DNA of 64,000 bases, taken from Podospora bellae-mahoneyi (lineage: Eukaryota; Ascomycota; Sordariomycetes; Sordariales; Podosporaceae). Shown here piece by piece: positions 26,126-37,800 of this stretch. Below the pieces are notes generated by a model. The model saw only the letters and a program-made list of their open reading frames with translations, ran no database searches and had not been told where the DNA came from. How positions within the stretch are numbered: the first letter of the stretch is position 1; each line of letters opens with the position of its first letter. The stretch covers positions 3,472,001 to 3,536,000 of the forward strand of contig NC_085884.1 of assembly GCF_035222275.1 (NCBI RefSeq), written 5' to 3'. The translations under genes were made by a program, and so were the position numbers.

Positions 26126-26941
26126 GGCTGAAGTAGTTGATGGATGGTGGTCAATTGCTGCCGGGAATGGCGCATGTTTTGTAGTCAAGTTTTGTTTCTG
26201 GCAAGCAATGAAGAAACCAAGGCTGAGCGCAGCAGAAATGCGCCAGAGACAGTCCCGTAAATGGAGAGCCTCTTGAAGCGCGTCACTGTAAATGGGACGC
26301 GACGGACTGGTAGCAGGCTGCAGGAAAGCTTATCGATTAAAGACAGGACGGGCTAGAGACACTGTGCCACTGATAGAAAACAATTACATGTGTTCTCCAG
26401 CTCTTTGCTTCCAACACAGTCCATTTAGCATCCTGTCCTAAGCGGTGCCGGGCGGCAGAATCATGGCACTGGCGCAAGGATCAAACCGGTCGGCGGAAGC
26501 TGCCGAGTGGACAGGTGGAGGTCCAGACGGCCAGGCACCGCCAACCCCTGCTTCCACCAGCCGCGGGGCCTCTCATGCGACAGCCAAAAAAGGACAGCTC
26601 GACCTTGAAGGCCAAGGTGGGACCCCTCTGTTATTAAGAGAGGACACTTTCTGGTTCTTCTGATTGATTGTGGCCAGCACCAGTCAGCTATAACACTCAA
26701 ATCCCCGGTGACGATCTCGAGGACGACTTCTAGAACCCAAGCTTCGCCCAGCTCAAAACACTCCTCGATCGATTGATCCACAATTATCACCCCCTAGTGC
26801 CGGCCCCGTATCAGCAGCAAGCAACTTACATACAACGGCCAACTACCGAACGAAGCTCGCCAACAAGCCAAGCACCTGACCGAACGACTCGAGCATTGAA
26901 CCGCCGATTTCCCATCCAGCTCCCGTCCCGAGACTGACAAC
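26126..26941. promoter_or_regulatory. Divergent promoter region cft2/sec24
   Basis: The 816 bp between two outward-facing start codons must contain both promoters and both 5' leaders. I saw no clear TATA box or repeat and no credible small gene. Confidence 0.6.
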
Positions 26942-29900
26942 ATGGCCGAGTTCGGCATGTACCACGCCCTGGGTCAGGGGGAGAACATCGATCCCAACGA
27001 TCCCCATCGTCGAACCCAACCAGCCGCTCCTCAGTTCCAACCACCAGTTGCCCCGAACCCCTACCAGCCCCAGGCCTCCTCCCCATATGGTGCGCCAACA
27101 CCTCCGGCACAGCAGCCGTACTACGACACCCCTTCCCCAGCCGGTGTTCCCCCCCCGCCTCAGCTTCCGGGTTATGGAGCTCCCCCAGCAGGAGAGCCAG
27201 GTTATTTCCAGGGTCAGCAATCTCCTGCCGATGATGGTGGTTTGGCCGCTCAGATGGGAGGAATGAGCCTGGGTCCTGATGCGGGCCACGGTGCGGCGAG
27301 GAGGAAGAAGAAGGACCGCCATGCCTACCATCAGGTCGAGGCCGTGGGATCATCACAGCCCTTCAATGGCATTCCTCCAGCTGGAACACCTGCTACAGCC
27401 TTCCTCAACGCCGAGCCCTCGGCTGCCGGTGCTCGCTATGGTGGCTCTCAGTTCCCAGCGCCGGTAAGCCCGGGCTTCAATCCTGTTCCGGCTTCACCCG
27501 CCGAGTTTGCGGCGAGGGGTGGCGGCTTTGGTGATGCCACTGCCTCCGCCACCATGGTTTCTAGCGGGGGCCAGGACAGAGTATCTCCTGACGAGATGCC
27601 AAGTGTGCCCCTTTCCCGGGACTCGGTCCAGCAATACTTCCTCACCAACGTCTATCCTACCTTTGAGCGCCTGGTTCCCCCTCCCGCCACCACCTCCTTC
27701 GTCGCCTTTGACCAAGGAAACTCATCCCCCAAGTTTGCCCGTCTGAGTTTGACCAACATTCCCGCCACGGCCGAAGGACTGAAGAGCACAGCACTGCCCC
27801 TGGGTCTTGTGTTGCAGCCTCTTGCCCCTCTCCAAGCCGGCGAGCTGCCGATTCCCGTCTTGGACTTTGGTGATGCCGGCCCGCCCCGCTGCCACAGATG
27901 CCGTGCTTACATCAACCCCTTCATGATCTTCCGCTCTGGCGGCAACAAGTTTGTGTGCAACCTGTGCAACTATGCCAACGACACCCCTCCCGAATACTTC
28001 TGTGCCACCAGCCCCCAGGGTGTTCGCGTGGACCGCGACCAGCGCCCAGAGCTTATGCGGGGCACCGTGGAGTTTGTGGTGCCCAAGGAGTATTGGACCA
28101 GGGAGCCAGTTGGTCTCCGTTACGTTTTCGTCATTGACGTCACCCAGGAATCTTTCAACAAGGGCTACTTGGAGGCCTTTTGCGAGGGCATTCTCCGTGC
28201 TCTGTATGCTCCCGAGGATGACGAGGAGAAGGATGAGAATGGAGAGGTGAAGAGGAGGATACCGGCGGGCGCCAAGGTTGGCTTCGTGACTTACGACAAG
28301 GAGGTTCACTTTTACAATGTGAGCCCGTCGTTGGAGCAGGCTCAGATGATGATTATGCCGGACATTGAAGATCCTTTTGTTCCGCTCAGCGAGGGCTTGT
28401 TTGTGGATCCTTATGAGTCCAAGACGGTCATCACGTCTCTTTTGACAAGGCTGCCGCAGATGTTTTCGGACATCAAGAACCCGGAGCCGGCGCTGCTTTC
28501 TACCCTGAACGCGGTTGTGGGTGCGCTGGAAAAAACTGGTGGGAAGATTTTCTGCTCGTTGGCTGCGCTGCCTACTTGGGGTCCTGGACGTTTGTTCATG
28601 AGGGATGATGGAAAGCATCCTAATGGTGAGCCGGACAAGAAGTTGTTTAGCACGGAGCACCCGGCCTGGAGGAAATTGGCCGAGAAGCTGGTTTCTATTG
28701 GTGCTGGTGTTGACTTTTTTATGGCGTCGCCTTCCGGGGGTTATCTTGATATTGCCACTGTTGGTAAGTATTACCTTTGTTTGCTTATCGAAATGACCCG
28801 CTGACATGGAACTAGGCTATGTGTCTGCCACCACTGGCGGCGAGACCTTCTTCTACCCCAATTTCATTGCTGGCAGGGACAACACCAAGCTTTCCCTTGA
28901 GATCAAGCACGCCGTAACCCGTGAGACGGGCTACCAGGCCCTCATGAAGGTCAGGTGCTCCAATGGCCTTCAGGTATCGGCCTATCATGGCAACTTCATC
29001 CAGCACACATTTGGCGCCGACCTTGAGATCGGTGTGATTGATGCCGACAAAGCCCTTGGTGTCACCTTTGGCTACGACGGCAAGCTAGACTCCAAACTGG
29101 ACGCCCACTTCCAGGCTGCCCTTCTTTACACCACCGCCTCCGGCCAGCGCAGAGTCCGCTGCTTGAACGTCATCGCTGGTGTTAGCGAACAGGCGAGAGA
29201 TAGCATCAAGTTTATTGACCAGGATGCTGTCTACACTATTCTTGCAAAGGAAGCCTCCACCAAGCTTGCTACTACTAGCAGTAGTCTGAAGGACGTCCGG
29301 GCGAGTCTTACGGAGAAGACGATTGATGTCTTGGCCATGTACCGCAAGAATTTCCTGGCTCAGGCGCATCCACCCGGACAGCTGGTTATGCCGGAGAGGT
29401 TGAAGGAGTTTGCGATGTACATGCTTGGCATGATCAAATCTCGTGCTTTCAAGGGCGGTAATGAAACATCTGACCGGAGGGTGCACGAGATGAGGATGAT
29501 TCGCTCCATGGGCTGCCTGGAACTGTCTCTCTACCTCTACCCGAGGATGATACCCATTCACAACCTCGCTCCCGAGGATGGCTTCCCCGACCCCGCCACC
29601 GGACACCTCAAGATGCCCCCTTCCATCCGCACCACCTTCTCCCGTGTCGAACCCGGGGGTGTGTACATTGTGGACAATGGCCAGCAGCTCCTCATCTGGT
29701 TCCACGCCCAGACGAGCCCGAACCTGATTGAGGACTTGTTTGGGCCTGGAATGGATGAGCTGAGGAAGCTGGACGCGTACACGAGCCAGCTGCCGGTGTT
29801 GGAGACGCACTTGAATGCGCAGGTGAGGAATATTTTGGAGTGGTTGAGGGGGATGAGGGGAAGCAAGGGGTTGACGGTGCAGCTGGCGAGGCAGGGGTTG

Positions 29901-30035
29901 GACGGGGCCGAGTACGAGTTTGCGAGGTTGCTGGTGGAGGATAGGAACAATGAGGCGCAGGGTTATGTGGATTGGTTGGTGGCGGTGCACAGGGGGGTGC
30001 AGCTTGAGGTGAGTAAGGGGACGAGGTTGAAGTGA
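26942..30035 (+). CDS. sec24: COPII coat subunit Sec24
   Basis: Cargo-binding subunit of the COPII coat that forms vesicles at ER exit sites; it pairs with Sec23. The protein has 1013 residues from two exons (26942-28763 and 28816-30035) split by a 52-bp intron with GTAAGT donor, CTGAC branch and TAG acceptor; the join gives IATVGYVSATTGG. Order of parts: Pro/Gln/Tyr-rich disordered N-terminus (~1-230); a zinc ribbon at ~316-340 with CHRC and CNLC cysteine pairs; the trunk (vWA-like) domain beginning PVGLRYVFVIDVT; then beta-sandwich, helical and gelsolin domains, with VYIVDNGQQLLIWF near the end. The length matches the Sec24 family. The final ~330 bases switch to G-rich codons. The exact start is supported by a GACAACATGGCC context. 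Confidence 0.96.
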
Positions 30036-30671
30036 TCATGTCAGTGTGATTTGACAGGGTTGTGACGTGAGGAGGGGGGGGATGTGTGTGCTGACGAAAA
30101 GTGATTTATAGTTGACCGGTCAGAGGAAGAGGGAGGATAAGGATGGGGATGGGGGGGTTATGGGTGGTTTTACGGGGTTGAGAGCGGGGTATTGGTAGGA
30201 CCGAGGACTTGGGGGAAGGGTTGAGGAGATGATGGGGAGTTGAGATGGTGGAAAGGGGGGTGAGTTTGTTGGAAGTAGATACCATAAAATGGAATTTGTG
30301 TCATGTTTTTTTTTTTTTTCTTTTTGCTCGATCTCTGGCATTCAATGACAATTGGGAGCGTGGTTAGTGATATCGGGTTACTTACTGGCTGCGGCTCTAT
30401 GTAATCCACAGGGTGAGGTGAGTATATGGAGTTGGCTTAGGCATGACTAAACTGAACCAGAACCGAACTATAACTAGTTACACAGGTTTATAATGTCATA
30501 AGCTTGAGTGGGTTATTAGCTTGGGTGGGTTATTTCAATGACAATCTTTCGAGTCGTGTATACTGCAAGGGAGGATAATTGTTTATTAAAATTTCCAAAC
30601 TCCAAATGATGCACACCTTTACCCTGCCTTCCATATACCACCCTCAAATTATGTCCAGCCAGTCAAACTAC
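30036..30671. other. Convergent intergenic region sec24/utp22
   Basis: The tail-to-tail spacer starts G-rich and becomes AT-richer. A 17-bp unit starting AGCTTGRGTGGG is tandemly duplicated at 30501-30534. T-rich runs near 30307-30320 may be part of the sec24 3' UTR. No gene was found. Confidence 0.5.
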
Positions 30672-33600
30672 CTACCTCATCTCAATCCTCTCCACCAAAT
30701 CCCCCCCCAACCTCGCCATCTCCCCCACCATCGCCTCCTTATTCATCTCCACCTCCACCTTGTCCTCCCCATCCCCCTCCTCCTGCTGCTGCCTCCCCGG
30801 CCTATAACTAGCCAACATCCCCCCCTTCAACACCCTCCTCTCCATCCCCGGATTCCAAATCGCCCCCACAACATTATCCCCCTCCCCACCCCAAAAAAAC
30901 ACCAACGGGCCCCCAAATACCTTCCCAAACTGCTCCAGCAAGACCTCCGCCGGGTGCGCCACCAAAGGGAGTAAATCCTCCCCAGTGACAACATCCAAAT
31001 TCTTAAACTTACTCCCCCTCCCCTCCCCCACCTCCTCAGCAGGATCAACATTCTCATACGTCCTCATCGCATTCTTCAACGCTTTAGGATCAAGATGAAT
31101 AAGCACGTCATACTCCTTAAGCGAAGGGACAAACAGCCTCCTCGGGTCGAGCAACAACTGCTCCTCCCTAACGACCCTACAAGCCGCCTTCGCCAGAGCC
31201 GTCATCCTCGTCGCCACCACCCTTGTCGGCTTCGGCTCATTGTTCAGACTTGTCCACGCGATACCGGTCGGCTCCTGGGTGGTGGCAACAAAGAGAACAG
31301 TGTGGTTCATCCCCGGGTCAATCTTCCTCCACGCTTCCATCCTTGTTACAATAGCAAAGTGGTCAGAGTTGGTCAGTTCATTCCCCGAGTCGATGATCAG
31401 TGGTTCTGAGCGCCAGTCCCAACGGGATAAAAATAGCAAGACGCGATTGAACCCGGTGGCGGGGGAGGAGGGTGCGTCCCAGGGGTAGGGTGACAGGAAG
31501 ATGTGCAGGGTGACGAGCTCGATGAACTCGGGTGTGAAGTGGATGGAGAGTTTATGGCTGTTGAACCAGTGTTTCACCAGTCTTATCGTTGGGCCCAAGG
31601 CGGGGAAGCGGGTGATGCTGGTGTTGATTGTTTGGTTGTGGAGTGGGAGGTTGTTGTATAACCTCTTGAAGGCAGCCAGTTGAGTCGTGGCTCTTTGTCG
31701 GAGGTATTGTTCCTGAGTCTTGTCCTTGACTTGTCGTTCGAGAAGGGACTCTTCCAGGTCGCTGTGGATGCGAAGGCGGAAAGCTGGGCCGGATTCATAG
31801 ACCACGTCGAGGAAGGCGAGGTTTTCGGTTTCGAAGTGGGCGTCCTCGAGACCGACGTGGGTTTTCACCCCTTGTTTGCTGTTTTCGAGGAGGTTGCCGA
31901 TCATGAGTAGGAAAGCAATCTTGGTCCTCTGGATAGCGGCGATGCTTTCGGGCCATTTACCCGAGGCTTCAAAGGAAATGACGCAGTCCATTGGGCGAGG
32001 CCCGGACTTGAGAGAGCCAAATACCGGAGGTTTGACAGAGGCATGCCGAAGTTCAGGGCAGACAGGAGCGATCTGACGAACGCGCAGGGGAAGGTCGTCG
32101 AGGTTGCGGATGTCGCGTTCAAAGGTGCTAAACTCTTTTCTTGCTACATTGTACGAGGTTGTGTCGGCGGGTTTGATGGAGAGGAGGACATCCAGGCCGT
32201 TGCCGTAGAAGCTGATGTCGTCCTCGAGATGACCAATACGAAGGTGGAGCGCGAGGATGTACCGCATGATCTCCTCGCAGATCTCGAATGGTGTTGTTGA
32301 CTTCCAGACCAGTGTCTCACGGATCGTGTCCCGCTCAAAACGACGCAACTCGGCCTTGTCGCCCCAAAACCTGCGGAACCTGTCGCATTCCTCCTTCTCT
32401 TCGGCCGTTGCGCCAGCAGAAGGCCCCTTGTCCACCACGCGGCTCATATTGACGGGGTCAAACAGTACACCAACTTCCAGGGCGGCTCTTGTCTGGTCCT
32501 TGGGCTTTTCCGCAAGAGACCATTTTGGCTGCTCGGGAGTCTGAATATGAACAACCCTCGCTCTTTCACCCAGCTCCTTGTCGCCCAGCGCTCTCTTGAG
32601 CACTCTGTAAACCTTGCTACCGAGCTGCCAAATTCTGCCACGGGACTCGGAATAATCGTTTCCAATAACTTGGTCCAAAACATCGCTGTAGTTGAGGTGG
32701 GCAAACAAGTCAAACGTGTGAGAAGGCAGGTCGGCCCTGAGGATGAAAGTAGGCGTGAACTGGTCGGCAGAGCTGTCATTCAACAGGCTTCTGGTCCACT
32801 TGGCGTGTTGGTGCAGCAAAGCGGCTGACCAATGTCCCATCTTGAAAGCAACATTCAGCCCCCGAGAATAATCGTACAGGATCGGTCCAGACTCGATATG
32901 TTCCTCCAAATCAACATTTTCAGCGCCAAGAACGCATGGCTTCTCTGAAAAGTTCATCACTGACAAGAACTGAACCTGAGCCTTGAACAGTTGAGTGGCG
33001 CTGAGCGATGTCGACAACGCCGCATGCCCCATCCTTTGGCCTCCTTGAAGCAGAAGAGCGAGCAAAACCGACCACTCAAAGTGACCGAACCCGCCCTTGG
33101 AGATGTCACCGCCGAACCCTCTCTGCTGGAGCCATGTCCGTCCCAAAATACAGGCCTTCTTGAACGCGGCGCACTTCTTTTCGGTCTGGCGAAGAAGTTT
33201 CAGGTACGACAGGAAAGACCCCTCCGCGGTCACGGTCGAGTTGTAAAAGGCGGTAGGGTGCGCTGGCGTTTCCGATTCGGTGTCTCTCCCTCTTCGGACC
33301 AAGGAAGCGCCCAGATGAAGCTTCCCCTTGGGAAAGAAGCCCTCTGGGGCGCATGGGATGATCCGTATTCTGTACTGCAGACGCCCCTTCGATTCCTCAT
33401 CCGTCGCTTCTGGTGACTTTGGCTGAATTGCGAGAACGGGAGTCAATGGGTTGCCGTTGAGGTACTCGTAGGATAGCTCGGCCTCGTTTCCAGACTCCTT
33501 TTGCAGAGCACTCGCAACAACAGCCAGGTAATATGCCCTCTTGTAAAAGTATCGCAGGTCGAGGTAATCCTTCTCTTGCAAAATCTCCTGCGGCAGAACC

Positions 33601-34079
33601 ACAATCATGTCCACGCTGTGATCTTTTTGCGTCTTGACCATCGTTTTGGAAACATAGCTGCCGACGACATTGAACTGAGAGGGTTTGGCGAATGCGACTT
33701 TGTAGTTGGAGTTCTTTGGTGGTTGCGGATCGGGGAAGGGAATCTTGATCTTGGATTTCCTTTCGAATTTTGTCGCAGCCTCGAGAATCTGGGCCTGTCA
33801 GCCACCACACGCGCGCAGCAGCAAACTTGATGTTCTTACTGGGAGAGGTTCTTGAGACTTGATGGTCTCGATGGAACTCTTGATCTTGTGAAGCAATTGG
33901 TCGGCGCCTTCAAAAGCAGTCTTGTAGTTGATGCGCACTTCCTCCAACAACTCCTCGGCCTCTAGGATGAATGCTCTGGATCTGGAAACGCCGCCAGTCG
34001 AGACTGCTGCTTCGAGAGCTTTCCCAGCGCCATCCTGGCTGTGGTCGAGTTTTCTTCGTTTCGCCGGTCCGGAATCCAT
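30672..34079 (-). CDS. utp22: U3 snoRNP / SSU processome protein Utp22 (Nrap)
   Basis: Nucleolar protein needed for 18S rRNA maturation; in yeast it works with Rrp7 in the UTP-C/CURI modules. 1120 residues from two exons (34079-33840 and 33794-30672) with a 45-bp intron that starts GTAAGA and ends CTGACAG. The join gives EPLPAQILEAATKF. A basic nuclear-type signal (AKRRKLDHS) lies at the N-terminus. The rest matches the Nrap fold, two tandem nucleotidyltransferase-like/OAS1-like units: KTQKDHSVDMIVVLP near the start of the first unit, then SLLQ-like helical repeats and the FTPEFIELVTLHIFLSPYPWD segment in the second half. The intron is very short and its branch site nearly overlaps the acceptor. 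Divergent with ski3. Confidence 0.94.
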
Positions 34080-34877
34080 GTTTGCGGTGTTCGGAGACGT
34101 GTATAACGAGCTTCCTCCACAGATGCTGCTTCTCTTGCGACGCCAATTCCCCGACTTTTTTTCTGCTGGGATGTTGCGATAAGCTACTGCGATAAGCTAG
34201 AAAGAAGTCTTGGCAGTAAATTTGGGCGGAGGTCGGATTATCCCTGTCCGGCAGGCATCAAAATGTGGAGTAGAGGCCTTGAAGAGGTGAGTGGGGGTCG
34301 CTTTTCACTTCAAGAGCATCCCTCGAACAGTTTCATACCCAAGCACCCAAGGTGAGCTGGCACATGCTGCTTCTGGGTTTTAATTGATGGTGACTCGGAA
34401 CTTGCAAGTACTGTGTAAAGTGAACCTGGACCTTCCCCGTGATCTATGGTAGGCACGTAGGGCTAGTTTAGGTCTGATGACGTTGTCCTACCAGGAGTTA
34501 AACCATCAAGCGGTTGAAGACGAATGGCCAAGCTAGATTTCATTATCATGGTGAACTTAATTAAAGACACTCTATCAACAAACAGCAACTTAACTAATCA
34601 TATCCCCTGCTTCTTTCCTACTGTTGACTGCTGTCTAGATTGGAATCAGGCAGCTCTGGTGGGGGATTAATAGTGGGTCCGCTGCCCCTCCACTCCTTGT
34701 TTGCGCCGCTGTGGCAGTTGCAGCACGACGCCTGGCATTCTGAACTGAGCATCAACAGCTTCATTCATGACCATCGAATTCACCATTGTTGAACTTGTCG
34801 TCGTTGCTTTGATTACTTTTTTCTTTTACTTGTTCCCAGAAGCCCGATGAGCGAGGTCTCATCCACCATCCCTCAAA
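34080..34877. promoter_or_regulatory. Divergent promoter region utp22/ski3
   Basis: This 798-bp head-to-head spacer contains both promoters. It includes an AT-richer stretch around 34540-34625 and pyrimidine-rich DNA just before the ski3 start (34800-34840), a common feature of fungal leaders. No gene was found. Confidence 0.55.
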
Positions 34878-37800
34878 ATGTCCAGCACCAAGGCCATGCT
34901 AAAGTCCGTCAATGACTTCATCAAACAGTCGAAATGGGACGATGCCAGAGAAGCCGCCAACGAGGTCCTCCAAAGGGACCCCAAAAACTACCATGCTCAC
35001 ATCTTTCTGGCTTTTGCGCTGGATAAGAAGAACATGCTCGAGGATGCCGAGAACATCTATCTTGCCGCCACCAACATCAAACCAGGCGACACCCAGGCCT
35101 GGCAAGGCCTGATCAGGCTCTACCAAAAGCAGGGCAACAAAAAGCTAAAGCAGTACAAACATGCTGCCATCAAGCTTGGCGAAATCTTTCGGGACACCAA
35201 TGAGATGTTCAAGTTTCAGGACGTTGTCGACAAGTTCGTCGACCATGCACGTACACAGGGCGAACGGCTGCAGTACGTCGATGCCTTGGACATCCAACTG
35301 CCAGGAAGCCCTCTGTACGAGGCCCTAGAAGGCCGTGTGCCTCACCCTTCCAAGACCTATGAGATTCAGGCCAAGATTGTCGAGCCCGAGGAGAAGAAGC
35401 GGATAAACACGCTTATTGGCGAGAGGCGCACCAGAATCGGAGCCCGCGTCAGCGAAGTGACTTTGGAGGTCAAGAGGGAAGTCTATCGCCAAAGCAAACT
35501 CGGCCACATCTACAGACAGCTCATCGACTGGACTGCCGATGACGAGCTCCGGCGCACATGCGAAGAAAAGTTGCTTCAGTATTGTTACGACCGGCTCTTG
35601 GCTTGGCCCCCTGGGGAGGAAAAGCAACAAGAGATGGAAGTTGTTCGGAAACTGGCAAACGATATGGTCATCATTAGACACCCATTCAAGTTTGCTTGGG
35701 ATATTGCTCTCAACTGGCAGGACCACAAGGAGATCAAGGAATGGGATGTCACCATTCTCAGACAATATTGCTCATTCTTCCCGGACAGTGACCTGAACAG
35801 AGTCATCATGGGGTTTCTTACTAGCGACATCTCGCCATTCCCCAAGGAAACACCAGCGCAAAATGATGTCACAGCGGATGGTGAGCCAGAGGACGAGAGC
35901 GAGGACGATGATGCTGGAGGTGTGCCCACAACATATGTTCCTCTCACAGAAGAGGACCGACTGTTGATGATGACGGAGGGCATTAGCTCTGGCGATTCGT
36001 TGTTTGCGTACCGACTCATGGGCGAGTACTACCAACATCTCGAGGAGCACGAAAGCAACGTCGAGTTGATGCGTAAAGCCATCGACCTTCTCAAGACAGA
36101 GCGGACCAAGACAGGCCTGGCGTTCCGGAATACAGGAGATGCCTACTCTTTGTATCTCGGCACCGCACTTGTCTTTTACCAATCTCCTCGTCACCATCAA
36201 GAAGCCAAGAGCTTGTTCGATGGTGTTTTGGCGCACGATCCCACATCCACCCCAGCCATGATTGGCGTGGGTCTGATTTATGAGGAAGAAGAGGAGTATG
36301 ATGAAGCAGTTGGCTTTTTGGAACGTGCCCTGCTGGGCGACCCAACCAATCTCCGTGTCAAGACAGAGGCTGCCTGGGTCAAGGCTCTGAAAGGAGACTT
36401 TGCTGCCGCCAAGGCCGAGCTCGAGGCCTGCATGCCACTGCTGACCGAGAAGGGGCAGAACAACAAGGAGTTGCTTTCGCAGACGAAATATCGTCTCGGT
36501 TATTGCATTTGGAACCTGGACACATCCAGGTCTGCCAGGAAGAGCCGCAGCGGTGCCTACAATCACTTCTTGGAGTCCCTCAAGAGCAATCTCAACTACG
36601 CCCCGGCCTACACTATCCTCGGTATCTACTATGCAGACTATGCCAAGGACAAGAAGAGAGCTCGGAGATGTTTCCAGAAGGCAGTCGAGCTCTCTCCATC
36701 TGAAGTTTTGTCTGCAGAGAGACTTGCCAGGTCTTTTGCTGACGACGGCGACTGGGACCGTGTCGAGCTCGTTGCTCAGCGAGTTGTTGACTCGGGCAAG
36801 GTCAAGCCGCCGCCTGGATCCAAGCGCAAGGGTATCAGCTGGCCCTTTTCTGCTCTTGGCGTGGCCGAGCTCAACAAGCAGGATTACCACAAGGCCATTG
36901 TTTCTTTCCAGGCTGCCCTCAGAATATCACCAAATGACTACCACTCTTGGGTTGGTCTCGGCGAGAGCTACCATGGCTCAGGTCGGTATATCGCTGCCAC
37001 CAAAGCTCTTCTGAATGCCCAGAAGCTGGAGGAGTCCCCCGATGTAGAGATCACAGGACAAGAGACGTGGTTCACCAGATTCATTCTCGCCGAGGTCAAG
37101 CGTGAGCTTGGCGACTTTGATGACGCCATTGACTTGTACAAGCAGGTCTTGGAAGATAGACCGGAGGAAGATGGTGTCGCCATTTCACTGATGCAAGCGA
37201 TAGTGGACAATGCTCTCGTCAGTTTAGACAAGGGCTTTTTTGGCAAGTCTATCGACCATGCTGTGTCAGCGCTGCGGTTTGCGGTTGAGACTCCTGCGGC
37301 CATCAAGGACACTTTCAACTTTTGGAGAGCGATTGCCGATGCCTGCTCCCTCTTCACCAGCGTCCAAGGCCGGTTGTCAGAGTTTCCCAGGGAGCTGGTG
37401 CAAGGGCTGCTCGGAAGCGACGAGGCTGCCCCCGAGTACCAGGTGCTGAAGGATATCGATGGAGTCGGCACCGCCGTTGTTAGCACCAACGGCATTTTCC
37501 ATGACAATGAGAAGATGGGAATCGACTTGACCAGAGCTATGCATGCCACCATCCTGGCACACAAACGCGCTGTCCACCTGTCTGCCAACGACATTCATGC
37601 CCAGGCCGTGGCGTTCTACAACCTGGGATGGGCCGAGTACAGAGCTCATTCGTGTCTTCCAGCTCATCTGAGGAAGAAGGCTACGAGGTATCTCAAGGCT
37701 GCTATTTCTTGCTTCAAGCGGGCCATTGAGCTCGAGGCCGGCAACTCTGAGTTCTGGAACGCTCTCGGAGTGGTCACCAGCACTGTGAACCCATCCGTTT

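Noticed and set aside
27722-28807. Minus-strand open frame of 361 codons
   Set aside because: Antisense shadow of sec24 exon 1; no domain, while the sense frame is clearly Sec24.
35772-36890. Minus-strand open frame of 372 codons
   Set aside because: Antisense shadow of ski3, caused by its codon bias.
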